The translations under genes and the position numbers were made by a program. 64,000 nucleotides of DNA from positions 10,292,001 to 10,356,000 of the forward strand of contig NC_060116.1 of NCBI RefSeq assembly GCF_021155765.1, in the 5' to 3' direction. Below are positions 38,201-51,400 of the stretch, in pieces. Each line of letters opens with the position of its first letter. Within the stretch, counting starts at the first letter, position 1. Under the pieces are notes generated by a model. That model was not told the origin of the DNA. It worked only from the letters and a program-made list of their open reading frames with translations, and did no database searches. This DNA is from Diprion similis (Eukaryota > Arthropoda > Insecta > Hymenoptera > Diprionidae).

Positions 38201-41200
38201 TACACTGTACAATGTGATACATTTCACTTCCATGTTTTTTTGTCAGTGAGTACTGAATTCTTACTGCGTATCATTTACTATTATAGTCTACATTAGTTCC
38301 AACGGGAGAGACGGCTCGATTACGGTTTTTCATGGACATGCTAATGAAGCAGCGAGTGCCAGTAATGTTGGTGGGCGGTGCAGGGTCTGGCAAAAGTGTG
38401 ATTGTTGCCGAGAAATTAGCCACACTACCTGATAATTATAATATTGCTAATGTTCCTTTCAATTTCTATACAACATCAGGTAGCTACAGTACTCAATAAT
38501 TAGTGTAAATAATATTTGCCAATATCAATTACCCGAGTATCAATCTGCGGACAACCACCTTTCCGTTTTTACTTGAATAATTACCCACTTCATACATGTA
38601 GATAATTCTGTATTTTCAGAAATGTTGCAGAGGATATTAGAAAAGCCGTTAGAGAAAAAAACTGGTCGTAATTACGGCCCTCCGGGTACTAAACTTTTGG
38701 TATACTTTGTTGATGATATGAATATGCCAGAAGTTGACACATATGGTACTGTGCAACCACATACTTTGATACGTCAGCACATGGACTATTCTCATTGGTA
38801 AATTATTATTTTCTATGCCAAATAACATTTTGATTTCTTAAATTTAATACGTACATATAGGTAATATCTAATATATTAGTATTTATTATTTCATGAAAGT
38901 TGAATAAAGGTACTAAATTTGCTATTGTAGGTATGACCGTGAAAAATTGACACTAAAAGATATTCACAATACTCAATATGTGTCATGTATGAATCCAACT
39001 GCTGGTAGTTTTACTATAGATCCTAGACTTCAAAGACATTTTGCAGTATTTGCTGTCAGGTCTGTCTGAGTTTAAGTGATTAAATATTTATTTCATTTAT
39101 GTTATATTGCAATCAAACGAATAGTGGTGTAACTGTAGGTTGTATTCAATTGTTAGAAATTTTTTTTTGGATAAGACTTATTTCTATTTACAGTTTTCCA
39201 GGTCAAGATGCGCTGCGACAGATCTATAGTCAAATTTTAGCACAGCATATTGCTAACCCACTACAGAAGTTCAATGTGACTATTGCTAAAGTAGAAGAAT
39301 ATTTGATAGAAGCTGCTTTATATCTTCATAGTAAAATGTCATCCACCTTTCTTCCCACAGCCATAAAGTTTCACTACATTTTTAATTTACGAGATTTATC
39401 CAATATTTTCCAGGTATAGTGATAGCTAAATTATGACAATTCTTAGTTCAGTATGAGCGTGGGGTGCTATATAATATCGAGAATTATTCCAGGTCACTAT
39501 CTTCCATGAAAATGTTTTGTATTTATTTTTAGGGCATCTTATTCGCAAATGGTGATGCAGTACCATTCTCGAATGGTTTACTCAGATTGTACACTCATGA
39601 AGCAACTCGAGTTTACTGTGACAAATTAATTAATTTTGAAGATAAGAAGTCTTTTGATAGTTTAGTTACAGAAGCTCTCAGGAAAAATATTCCGGTAGTT
39701 GAGCATGTGTATTATGTTATACTCATTTCAATGCTTATAATAAATGTGAGTACTACATCGCAGGAGTTGGAGGAATCGACCATATTCAATCCACCTTTGA
39801 TTTACTGCCATTTTGCGGAAGGTATTGGAGATCCTAAGTATATGCCTATAAAGGAGTGGCCACAACTTACTAAGTTATTAGATGATGCATTGGATAATTA
39901 CAATGATTTGGTACGGTCTTTTCTGCACGTATATCTCGTTTGATGTCAGTTGCAGCGAATCGTTTCTTCAGTTTTCAACAACAAATCATTATTATTATTT
40001 AGATAGCAGCCATGAATTTGGTCATGTTTGAAGATGCTATGTACCATGTATGTCGGATAAATCGGATATTAGAAGCCCCCCGAGGGAATGCATTGTTGGT
40101 TGGAGTTGGGGGGAGTGGAAAACAGTCTTTATCACGTCTGGCATCGTTTATTTCGGGTCTTGAGGTATCTGTGCATGATATAACTTGAGCTTCTGTATGA
40201 TGTAACTAATAATTCATTACTATCCAGATTTAACTTGATTGTTTATCAATTTATGAAAATTGTCATACAGGTGTTTCAAGTGCAGCTTAGAAAAGGGTAC
40301 TCCATGACTGACTTGAAAGCAGACATAGCTGTGTTGTATGTCAAAGCAGGATTGAAGAATATCGGGATAACATTTTTGATGACAGATTCTCAAGTTGCTC
40401 AGGAAAAATTTTTGGTTGTAGTTAATGACATGCTGGCTTCAGGAGAAATATCTGACTTATTTGCTGATGACGAAGTAGATAATATAATAAATGGAATACG
40501 AGGGGAGGTCAGTGAAATCATTAAAAAATCGTTTTATTCTAGATAGCGATGAACTTTAGGTTGCCACATAAGGAAATAGGTAAAACAACTTGATATTTTT
40601 ATATTGAGATTGTCCTATGCATTTTTGTTGTTGTCTAATTTAGGTCAGGCAATCTGGCATCATGGATACAAGAGAAAATTGCTGGAAATTTTTCATAAAT
40701 CGAGTTCGTAGGCAGCTGAAGTGTGTTCTCTGCTTCTCCCCGGTAGGAGCTACTTTGCGTCAACGAGCAAGGCAATTTCCTGCTATTGTCAACTGTACTT
40801 CTATAAATTGGTTCCAAGATTGGCCTCAACAGGCTTTAGAATCAGTGTCCAGCAGATTTTTACAAGTATGCTCGTCTTTATTTCTGTAAATTATTAGAAG
40901 TCTGATTTTGTAGTGATTGTAGTAATATCTGTTGACTTTTTTGTTTTTGAGAGGATTTATTATAATATTAATTAAAATAGATTAAATTGAGAAAGTCATC
41001 TGTGTTATTTAACTTCCAAAAATTGTTATGTTTTGTTCTTCTAGGAATGCGAAGATCTGCCACAAAATCTACGTACATCGGTGTCCCTATTTATGTCATT
41101 TGTACATACTATTGTAAATGAAACTTCAAAAGTTTATCTACAAAACGAAAAACGCTACAACTATACAACGCCAAAATCTTTCCTTGAACAAATTGCCTTA

Positions 41201-44200
41201 TACTCTAAATTATTAGCTTCAAAAACCTATGACCTAAATTCTATGATTGTTCGTTTGGAAAATGGTCTGACCAAATTGGCTAGTTGTGCTATTCAGGTAA
41301 GAATTTGTTGTGACAATAGATGAATAATAAAATGGGCTATATAAAATTGCATTTACAATAAATATTGTAATTTTTATATGTCTTGGTATAGGCTGATGAA
41401 CTGAAAATTACGTTGGCTATCCAAGAAGTGGACTTGAAGAAAAAAAATGAGATAGCTGATAAGATTTTGGCAGAAGTGCGAGCGGAAAATACGAAAGCGG
41501 AGGTCGAAAAAGCTATTGGTAACGAGAAGTTTTATAATGGAATGGAATTAAATGAATTGACACATATGCACCAATAAAGTCTAATACATGTATAGTATAT
41601 TTTTTCATGTGACATCATATTTTCTAACATACATGATTGAAAGTACATTAGTTTTGTAGTAGAGCAGAACGACTAATGAGTATTTCTAGAGGCAATGATA
41701 GATTATTTGATCACACATTTTTATCTAATCATTTTATGTATTGCATTAAGATGAATGTTATATCATTTCACATTGAATCCATTACAGCAACCGAGGAAGA
41801 GGCAAATGTTGCAGAAATAAAAGTAAAAGTTGCTGAAAAACAGAAACGCTGCGACGAAGATTTAGCTAGAGCAGAACCAGCTATTCGTCAGGCTGAAGCA
41901 GCTCTGGATACTTTGAATAAGGTATGATTTGCTTTACTTTGCATATTTGTGCGTTACATGTTCCCACAAACAACAGTATTTTTATTAATTATATTTATAG
42001 GGCAATTTAACGGAGTTGAAATCATTTGGCACACCACCGGATGCAGTAGCAAATGTTGCTCAGGCTGTGCTTGTCCTATTTTCTCCAAAAGGAAATGTGC
42101 CTAAAGACAGAAGCTGGAAAGCTTGTAAAATTATGATGGGAGCAGTTGACACATTTTTATCAAACTTACGCAATTACGATAAGGAAAATATTCAACCGGA
42201 AGTCGTGAAAGCTATACAGCCATACATAAACGATAAGGGTAAAGGCAATGGATAAAATAAAAAAATTGTGTGAAAACTTTATCTCAGTGATTGATGTCTT
42301 ACTGATATTACAGATTTCGAACCCGATTTTATTGCATCAAAATCTCAGGCAGCTGCTGGCTTATGTAGTTGGGTAAAAAATATTATGGTCTTTCATTATA
42401 TAAATGAAAACGTCAAACCGTTGAGAGCTGCTCTTGCGCAAGCCAATGCTGAACTTAAGGCTGCAATGGATAAACTGAATGCGTTGAGGAATCGCTTGGC
42501 TGTTAGTATTTTGTTATGACTCTCGCAGTAATTATTTGTTTACTAGAGTGAACTTGAAAATCAAATATCATTATTCTATTTAGTTCTTTTTGTTTCTGAC
42601 ATTAAGTTTCACGTATATTTGCCACACTCTTTACACCAGCTCATTGTTGATCCCACTTTATTCTAATCTTTCATCTAATATATCTGAATTTCTAGGAGTT
42701 GCAAAAAATGCTGGATGCCCTTAGTGAAAAAATGAATACAGCCTTAAGTGAAAAGCAGAAATGTCAAGATGAAGCTGATGCGACAGCGCTAACGATCGAT
42801 TTGGCCAATCGATTAGTGAATGGCTTGGCATCTGAGAAAATTCGCTGGGCTGAGACAGTAAGCTTGTGAGCATTCACACTGAATTAATGTTAATAAAAAC
42901 CTTTACTGAACTCTTTGAAACTCGAACATGTTTCTGAACCATGTACGCAGTTTGAAAAATTCTGGGAAAACCATCCCAGGAGATGTACTGTTGGTGACGG
43001 CTTTCATTTCGTATGTAGGCTGTTTCACAAAGAAGTATCGATTGGATCTCATCAATATTCATTGGCTGCCATTTTTAGATAAACTAGAGGTAATAAATAT
43101 AATCGCATTTAACACCCCAACTTTTATTAATATTTCGTATATTGAGTAGCCAACGATACCACGAACACCAGATCTTGATCCACTTTCTCTATTGACTGAT
43201 GATGCGCAAATTGCAGAATGGAATAATGAAGGTATTTTCCATATCTCCCATCAGAATACACATTTGTGTCATTCTTTAGACAAACACTTTCAAATATATT
43301 CATATTCAAATACCCTTTCTTATTGAATTCTGGGAAAATTTGATTTGCAATCATTCTTAGGGTTGCCAAGTGATCGAATGTCATCAGAAAATGCAACTAT
43401 ACTTACAAATTCGTCAAGATGGCCCTTGATGATTGATCCACAGCTACAAGGATTGAAATGGATTAAAACGAAATACGGGGAAGATTTGAAAGTATTGAGA
43501 CTAACACAGAGAAATTATTTGGATCGCATTGAATGGGCAATTGCATCTGGTCATACTGTGTTGTTAGAAAATATCATGGAAACAGTAGATGCTGTACTTG
43601 ATCCATTATTGGGACGTGTTCTTATTCGGAAGGGAAGGTACGAGACTGTGTAGTCTTAGTTAGTTGGGTAAAAAACATGTAACTTTTGCACGCAAAGAGA
43701 GGCTGGCATAAAAACGTATTCAATAAAATACAATAGTAATATTGCTAACTACCCTTATGGACTTTGTCTGTTAATTTTGTAATGTTTCAGAGCAATCAAG
43801 ATTGGAGACAAGGAAGTGGAATATAGTCCACTATTTCGTCTCATACTACAAACCAAATTGGCAAATCCACATTATAAACCAGAAATGCAGGCACAGACTA
43901 CTCTGATTAACTTTACAGTTACCAGAGATGGATTAGAAGACCAGCTTCTCGGAGAAGTTGTTAAAGCTGAACGTCCAGACTTGGAAAGCACCAAGGCTGA
44001 ATTGACGAAACAACAAAATACATTCAAAATTACATTGAAATCTCTGGAAGACGATTTATTACGGAGGTATTTCCTTTTACCACATAAAAAATGAACTTAT
44101 CAGCTTGGAATGGAAACAAAATTTCAACGTCTTTCATCAGCTACGTATTTTCTGACTGCAATTAAACTTGACAAACGTATGGGCTTTTACTTTAGATTGT

Positions 44201-47200
44201 CATCAGCAGGCCCAAATGTACTTAGCGATACAGCCCTTGTTATTAACTTGGAGACCACCAAGAAAACTGCGGCAGAAATTGAAATAAAAGTCGCCGAGGC
44301 GAAAATAACTGCAGTAAAAATCGACGAAGCTCGCGAGTGGTATCGACCCGCAGCATCTAGAGCCAGTCTTCTATACTTCATTCTAAATGATTTAAACAAA
44401 ATCAACATGCTGTACCAGTTTTCACTAAAAGCCTTCAGTGTGGTGTTCCAGAATGCAATCAGATTCGCAGAGCCATGTGATGTGCTTATGAAACGTGTAA
44501 CTTTACTCATAGATAGTATTACATATTTGGTCTTCATGTATACCAGTCGAGGCTTATTCGAAAGTGACAAAATGATATTCCTCTGCCAAATGACCATACA
44601 AGTATGTCGTTCTTTAATTTTCATATAAAAGGCATTTCAACAGTTTTATAATTAATGTAGTACACAACGAGTAATAAGTGCAAGACGTTACACATTTTAT
44701 TTCGATGACCTTAGATATTGCTGCAAATGAAAGAAATTCAGCAGGCGGAATTAGATTTTCTTCTACGATTTCCATATACTCCGAATCTAACAAGCCCAGT
44801 GGATTTTTTAAACAACACAAGCTGGGGTGCAATAAAATTCTTGAGTGGCATGGAGGATTTTAGAAATCTTGATAAGGATATAGAAGGAGCGGCCAAGAGA
44901 TGGAAAAAGTTTGTTGAATCTGAAACTCCAGAAAGAGAGAAATTTCCACAAGAGTGGAAAAACAAATCAGCTCTCCAACGATTATGCATGATGAGATGCA
45001 TACGGATTGATAGAATGACTTATGCAGTAAGGCAAGAATTTTTCAATCTTCGACGTTGGCCATGCACGTGCATGTCTTTACACGTTTTTTTTAAATTCTT
45101 TTGTGTACATTTTTCATGATAGATGTTTTGTTGAGGAAAAGCTTGGCCCAAAATTCGTTGAATCCAGAGCTCCGCCATTTGAAAAGTCTTACGAAGAAAC
45201 CAGTGCAATTACGCCAGTTTTCTTTATTCTCTCACCAGGGGTTGACCCTTTGAAGGTATACATACAAATATTGAAAATTTCTTGACATCAGGCATTGAAT
45301 CTTACTTATTTTAATCTAGGCACAGTTATTTGCTAGAAAAAAAATGCCACTAAATCAATAACAGAGATACTATAGTTATGGTGGTTGAATAGTACAAAGA
45401 GGTGGATTACAGTCCGTAATAGTCTTCTAGAAAATGAAATCTTACATATTGAACTTATGTAGGATGTTGAAAAGCTGGGAAGAAAACTTGGATTTACCTT
45501 CGATGGTCGCAATTTCCACAATGTGTCGTTAGGTCAAGGCCAGGAACCTGTAGCAGAAGAAGCTATGGATATAGCTGCCTCGAGTGGTCATTGGGTCATT
45601 CTGCAAAATGTACATCTTGTTAAAAGTTGGTTAGCAAGTTTGGAGAAAAAAATGGAACAAGCAGCAGAAGATCCGCATCCGGATTATCGCTTGTACATTA
45701 GTGCCGAACCATCGCCTGATCCTCACGAATGCATTATACCACAAGTATGGATAAAAATCTACTTCAAGTGGCTCGTAACACAGGACTAAATGATACGTCA
45801 TTCTTCGACCATAGTTTACTCATATTAGAATACGTTTGTGCATCTCAGGGTATATTGGAATCCGCTATAAAAATTACCAACGAACCTCCAACAGGAATGC
45901 ATGCTAACATCCACAAAGCACTAGATAATTTTAATCAAGAAACCTTAGACTCATGCAGCAAAGAAAGTGAATTCAAAGCTATATTATTTGCACTATGCTA
46001 TTACCATGCTGTAGTGGCAGAACGAAGAAAGTTTGGACCACAAGGATGGAATAGGGTAATACAATTATGCTGTGTTAATCAATAATACATGTTCATGTTT
46101 AACATATCTGACTAATTACTGCAAATTTTTATTTTGTACTGTTACAGTCATATCCCTTCAATGTAGGCGACCTCACAATAAGTGTTTCAGTCCTACTGAA
46201 TTATTTGGAAAATAACAATAAAGTACCCTGGGAAGATCTTCGATATCTTTTTGGGGAAATCATGTACGGTGGTCACATCACAGATGATTGGGATCGGAGA
46301 TTGTGCCGCACCTATTTGCTTGAATATTTACAGCCAGAATTGGTAGAAGGAGACCTTTATATGGCACCAGGCTTCTTAGTGCCTCCCAATTCCGATTATA
46401 AGACTTATCATCAATACCTGGATGAATATTTACCTCCAGAGAGCCCAGTTCTGTATGGCTTACATCCAAATGCAGAAATAGGTCCGGCATAATTTAATTA
46501 GCAACACCCCGAGATTTATATACGATGTAGCTTCTTCAGGTTTTCAGTTGTCTTAGTTTCCTAGTTTTTTACGAAAATTGTGCAATTCTTATAGGATTTC
46601 TGACAACAACTTCAGAGACCTTATTCAGAACAATATTGGAGATGCAGCCAAGAGATACAGGCGAGGCTACAGGTCCAGGTTTGTCGCGCGAAGAAAAGGT
46701 CAGAGGAATAATAGAAGATTTATTAGATAAACTCCCTGAAGAGTTCAACATCCCTGAATTAATGAGTAGGGTGAGTATTTTTGTGAAATAATCCTGCTTT
46801 GTAGGAACATTTTCAAAAACACAAACTTGATTCCGCGAATTTGAGCTTACATTGCGCAGTTAATCGGAAAGTAATATTCTAGGTAGAAGATCGTACTCCT
46901 TTCATTATCGTAGCGTTCCAAGAATGTGAACGGATGAATATACTTTGCGGAGAGCTCAGGAGATCCCTTCGTGAGCTTGAGCTTGGTTTGAAGGTGATCA
47001 ATAATAGGTCTTTTACAAGTTATATAGAATAATTGAATGATAATTTTTTGTAATGAATATATCACTGGTTCAATTGAAAATTTATGCCTGTGGATCAGGG
47101 TGAATTAACGATCAATAGCGACATGGAAAATTTGCAAAACGACCTGTTTGTGGATCAAGTTCCCCAAAGCTGGACGAAACGTGCTTATCCTTCTAGTCTG

Positions 47201-48040
47201 GGTTTGACAAACTGGTTTGCTGATATGATGAACAGAGTCGGGGAATTAGCAAACTGGACCGCTGATTTCAACGTAAATTGCATGATTTACATGCGTCTTT
47301 TCATTAAATACCAAAATAATCGTTTGAACTCAGTTTTTATTGCGCATAATAGAATTTGTACAATTACCACGTATAAGTTTGTTTCCATTTTTTTTTTTTT
47401 GCAATCGAGTACTCCAGAAACGTTGACGTTTTTGTTGATACTGTATTACTAGCCAGGTGCGTTTTCTCAATAATGTAATGTTCCTTCATAGCTTCCATCT
47501 TCAGTGTGGTTAGCCGGATTTTTCAATCCGCAATCATTTCTAACTGCGATTATGCAACAAACGGCTCGTAAGAACGAATGGCCTCTTGATAAAATGTGCC
47601 TGCATTGCGAAGTTACAAAGAAACAGAAAGAAGAATTCACGTTAGTTATCCCAAATATTGTGCCGTACAGCCGATCCACAGTTCGTCTATGAGATATCAT
47701 GGTATATCTGAAAATAGTAGTAAAAACTTAATTTACAATTTTTAGAGCCCCTCCACGGGAAGGGGCGTACGTGAACAGTCTTTACATGGAAGGAGCGCGA
47801 TGGGATACTGCTCTTGGTACTATTGCAGAATCTCGCTTGAAGGAATTGTTTCCACAGATGCCAGTTATTTTTCTGAAAGCAATTACACAAGACAAGCAAG
47901 AGTTGAAAAATATGTATGAATGTCCTGTATACAAAACTAGAGGACGCGGTCCTACGTACGTTTGGACGTTTAATTTGAAGAGCAAAGATAAGCCTACAAA
48001 ATGGACTCTGGCTGGTGTGGCTATAATGCTTCAAATTTAA
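26661..48040 (+). CDS. Axonemal outer-arm dynein heavy chain, beta (DNAH9/11/17) type, complete
   Basis: The ATP-driven motor subunit of outer dynein arms, which slides microtubule doublets in sperm flagella and motile sensory cilia. I rebuilt 66 exons (listed in the four part entries); every phase agrees and the protein is 4587 aa, about 100 more than human DNAH9/17. The start ATG follows an in-frame TAA. Order: tail, linker, AAA1-AAA4 with four intact P-loops, stalk with microtubule-binding domain, AAA5-AAA6, C-terminal domain. The C-terminus ([19 protein letters not shown] and a final [12 protein letters not shown]) is typical of the beta class and separates it from DNAH5/8 and from inner-arm chains. 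In Drosophila this class is Dhc93AB and kl-5; which of the two this matches cannot be settled by eye. It sits head to tail between DRC10 and a polycystin-1-like gene. Odd points are a GC-AG intron and a charged insertion in the tail. Confidence 0.97.
35353..40865 (+). other. Dynein heavy chain part 2: AAA1-AAA4, exons 28-45
   Basis: Exons: 35353-35623, 35757-36019, 36136-36446, 36662-36777, 36861-37072, 37157-37360, 37442-37513, 37639-37854, 37930-38167, 38287-38479, 38620-38797, 38931-39059, 39194-39413, 39533-39706, 39764-39910, 40003-40164, 40271-40507, 40644-40865. P-loops: AAA1 GPAGTGKT (35522-35545, about residue 1968), AAA2 GFAGTGKT (36912-36935, about 2249), AAA3 GGAGSGKS (38374-38397, about 2575), AAA4 GVGGSGKQS (40102-40128, about 2926). 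Their spacing of 280-350 residues is that of axonemal heavy chains. All four retain the Lys-Ser/Thr or Lys-Gln ending normal for their position, so the motor looks active. Confidence 0.92.
41045..43089 (+). other. Dynein heavy chain part 3: stalk and microtubule-binding domain, exons 46-52
   Basis: Exons: 41045-41296, 41392-41518, 41788-41921, 42001-42238, 42314-42501, 42696-42865, 42951-43089. The antiparallel stalk coil begins around residue 3190; the first arm is rich in Ala, Glu and Lys ([20 protein letters not shown]). The microtubule-binding domain spans exons 49-50, about residues 3271-3410, with the usual proline pair (SFGTPPDAV) at its entry. The second arm is in exons 50-51. Exon 52 enters AAA5 ([14 protein letters not shown]). 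Confidence 0.85.
43150..48040 (+). other. Dynein heavy chain part 4: AAA5, AAA6 and C-terminal domain, exons 53-66
   Basis: Exons: 43150-43231, 43361-43637, 43791-44066, 44196-44601, 44715-45031, 45123-45255, 45463-45744, 45849-46055, 46148-46481, 46595-46770, 46883-46993, 47099-47272, 47492-47640, 47746-48040. Landmarks are [10 protein letters not shown] and WVILQNVHL of AAA6, [20 protein letters not shown], the DFFNP-like [11 protein letters not shown], and the EGARWD segment near the end. The intron after 45031 has a GC donor (see Findings). The exon ending at 46481 uses a weak GTCCGG donor that fits phase 1. TAA is at 48038-48040 and ATTAAA at 48109-48114 may direct polyadenylation. Confidence 0.88.
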
Positions 48041-48496
48041 TACTTCTAGTATAAAAGGGTTATGGATGTAATATTATGTACATGGATATTATTAGATCTA
48101 ATATTCGTATTAAAAGGTTTTTTTCAGTAACTATGCTTAATTCTAATTTACTATAATCTGCATACATTGTAGTTGGTTTAATTTTTTCACTGACATGAAT
48201 CTCTCATGTATTTGAAGACAGTGCAATGAATTAAATCACCGTCGCACTTGCAACGTAATATTTCATGTAACGACCAAAAATGTAAGTATTTGTGGTTGAA
48301 TTCCATAACATACGCTTATAATAAGCACCCTGAAATACCACGATTTTCAGAGTTTGCCTCGACTCTATATCTTTGGAATAATTCTAAAACATTTGCTAAC
48401 AGTGTCTGTGTTCAGTCATATCAATTTGCGTAATTTTTCCAACATATGAATCAGTAGAATAAATTTATTCAGAATTTTATAATTCTTGCTCATGAA
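48041..48496 (+). promoter_or_regulatory. Short intergenic space: dynein 3' end and polycystin-like promoter
   Basis: A 456-bp AT-rich gap with ATTAAA at 48109 and AATAAA at 48458. No coding sequence is seen. The 5' UTR of the next gene probably begins here. Confidence 0.45.
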
Positions 48497-51400
48497 ATGC
48501 AGAATACAGTGATAATAGTCATGACAGTGATGATCAGTGGTATATTTTCTCGTAGTCAAAGCCATCAAGGTAATTATGCTTCTTCGCGAGGCATTTTATC
48601 AAAGTTTTCACATCGAAGGGGATCCAGGGAATTAAAGATTGGTGATTTGTCGGCTGTTGTGTCGCTGGCAGATATTTCTGAAAATATTCCAAATCCCTGT
48701 GACAATGGAGGTATTCTATTATATAATATGAAAAGAAAAATGTACTTATGTCAATGCTCAAATGGGTACGAAGGGATACATTGTGAGTTTAAGACAAGAA
48801 TTTGCTACGAGAAAAACAACACTTGTCAATTCTACGAAACCAGTACCTCCAAGCATGAATGCCGTCCTGTGCAAGGAAACGGGTTTCTTTGTTATTATCA
48901 TCCTCCACAGTATCGCACGAATTGGTGTCTCACTGGAAATGGGGAAAATCCCGAAGCTGCATGTCCTGTAAATTGGATCTGTCTTAATCATATAATTGGT
49001 AGAATGCAGGGTTATCGATGCTTACCACCTGGCCGAATAGTTACCTTGGATACACGCGGGAATAAATATACCAGAAGGTTTGAGCAATGTAGTTGCCAGA
49101 ACGGAGGGCATTGCAATGAAGATAGACGATGCGTTTGCTTACCACATTTCACAGGTCTGTAGAGTTACATTGACCCATACGTGATATGTTTAGATAATTT
49201 TTGTTTCATTCAGGCGTTCTCTTCTGTTCAATCTATACGCATAATGATTTTTCAAACTTAGGTGTCTATTGCGAAAGTCAGATTGATTATTGCAAGAGTA
49301 ATCCATGCCCTTCTAATATCAACTGTAAGCCTTTGCTGGGAGGGTACGTCTGTGATTGTCCTGCATCTCAAGGCGGACGTAATTGCGAAGAAACTGGGCT
49401 TGTTAAATCAACAATGCTCAGCCCAAGGTTTTATTATCATGCTCACCAGTACGTGTCTGTTTCATCAACATATCTGTTTTACGTTAAGGAAATTGGCATT
49501 CTACCAAAGCTAGTAATGGACTTTGGCGATGGTGAGATTCTCGTTACTGTAGTGTTTTGTGCGACAAAATGATGAAAGTATTCTTTTATAGGAACCATAG
49601 CAACAATGCTCGAAGAAGATTTCCAACCCACGGACAAATTGAGTGATATTTTAATTTCATTTCTGTATCAACCAGACGATAATAGAGGCGTTGTATATTT
49701 GGTTAATTATACTCATGCCTATGACAAAGAAGCAGCTTACAATATTACCATAGAGGCGTGGAGTCAGGAATATATAATCATGACAAATAATTTCACGGTA
49801 TATGTTACATCATCTGAAAACTGTGACTTCTCAGTTGAGCTGAAAAATGCGGCTGCATCACCCGAAAATGCTACCGTATATCAGCGTAGACATTCAATCA
49901 ACATATTCGCCGAATCAATTTTCACTTGTCCTGGAACACGTTTAAAATATTCATGGGAGTTATTTGATGTTCCTAATATATTCACATCGCTCCTGCCTGA
50001 AACGTTGAGAAGGTTTAAAATCTTTTCATAACCCAAATTGGCTTTAAAACGCTGTTATAGCGTGTAGATGAAACAGCTTGTTTCTATAGTGAAATGCTAC
50101 ACGCATGTTTTCGTAAATTAAGGAACTACTTGTATTTTAGATCAGCTCCCGATGTATTAACTGGGATTTCAGAGTACCATGTACCACCGTATGTTCTAAA
50201 GTTTGGGAATTACGTGTTGCGTTTAACTGTCAATATGCTTGAGCCAGCCCACGATAGAAGAAAAACTGTGATTACGTGGTTCAGAATTGTTAAAGACAAG
50301 ATAGTGGCACATATTTCTGGAGGTATGAAAGAATCGATTAAAATAATATGAGGATCATAATTATATATCCAAACATATAAGCTCACGCCAGGATTTTACA
50401 ATGCAGGCAGTATTCGGCAAGTCCACAAGTCAAAATCGTTCGAGATTGATGCCTCAGAATCCTACGATCCAAATTTTCCATTACACAGCATGCGCTTTAA
50501 GTGGACATGTTCTGTAACACGGGCCGAAGACATGATTCCTGGATTTTGCGACCATGAACTTCGGATTATTTCGAATCAACCGGTATTAAATGTTGAGCAG
50601 GATGTTGTGCAGCCGAATGGTCTTTACATTTTTACAGTAAACGTAGAGTCAATCGACCACGATCATTCTGAACAAACCGTTCAAGTTCTGGTACATATTC
50701 CGTTCGAAAAATTATACCACTTGTAAAACGTGAACTATTGAATCATTTTTTGCTCTGCATAAATTGCATCGAGAAAGCAGTATTTTTTATTTATTATATT
50801 GCAGATAGTATCCGATAACACAGAGTTAGTGGAAATAGAATGTGTACAAAACTGTCTCGGCAACAAAGTAATCACTACAAGTCCAATGGCTTTGAGAGCT
50901 ATATCACCAGATCGTAGTGGAAGCCTGAACTATGTCTGGACTTTATCGTCCAAAAGTGATGCATCAGTTTCTACTGATACGGAAATTCCTTACTATTCAG
51001 ACGGTAATAATTTCGTAACGAAACCTGGAGCACTGCTGCCCACCCAAAGATATCAGGTATAATGGATACGAAATAATACTGGATACCGCGCTTTCACTCG
51101 TAATTATCACAATAACATTACACCTGTCGACAGATTAGCGTTAGAGTAGAAAATCCAAATGATAACACAAGACATATTGGAATGGCGTCGATAGATCTGT
51201 TAACATACCCCGCATTGACTATTGGATTCTGTATATTAAATCCGTCGCAAGGATATGCATTGGTGACCATGTTTGAAATAAGGTGCTTTCATTTTATTGC
51301 TAAATACTTGCCTGTCATTTACGAAGTCTTTCAGTATCGTTTACCAAAAGAGGAGCCTATCATGGTCGCCTTTGGGGTGAGTCTGATAAGAGGATTAATA

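Noticed and set aside
44187..44624. 145-codon minus-strand frame
   Set aside because: Antisense shadow of dynein exon 56, whose plus-strand frame is strongly supported.
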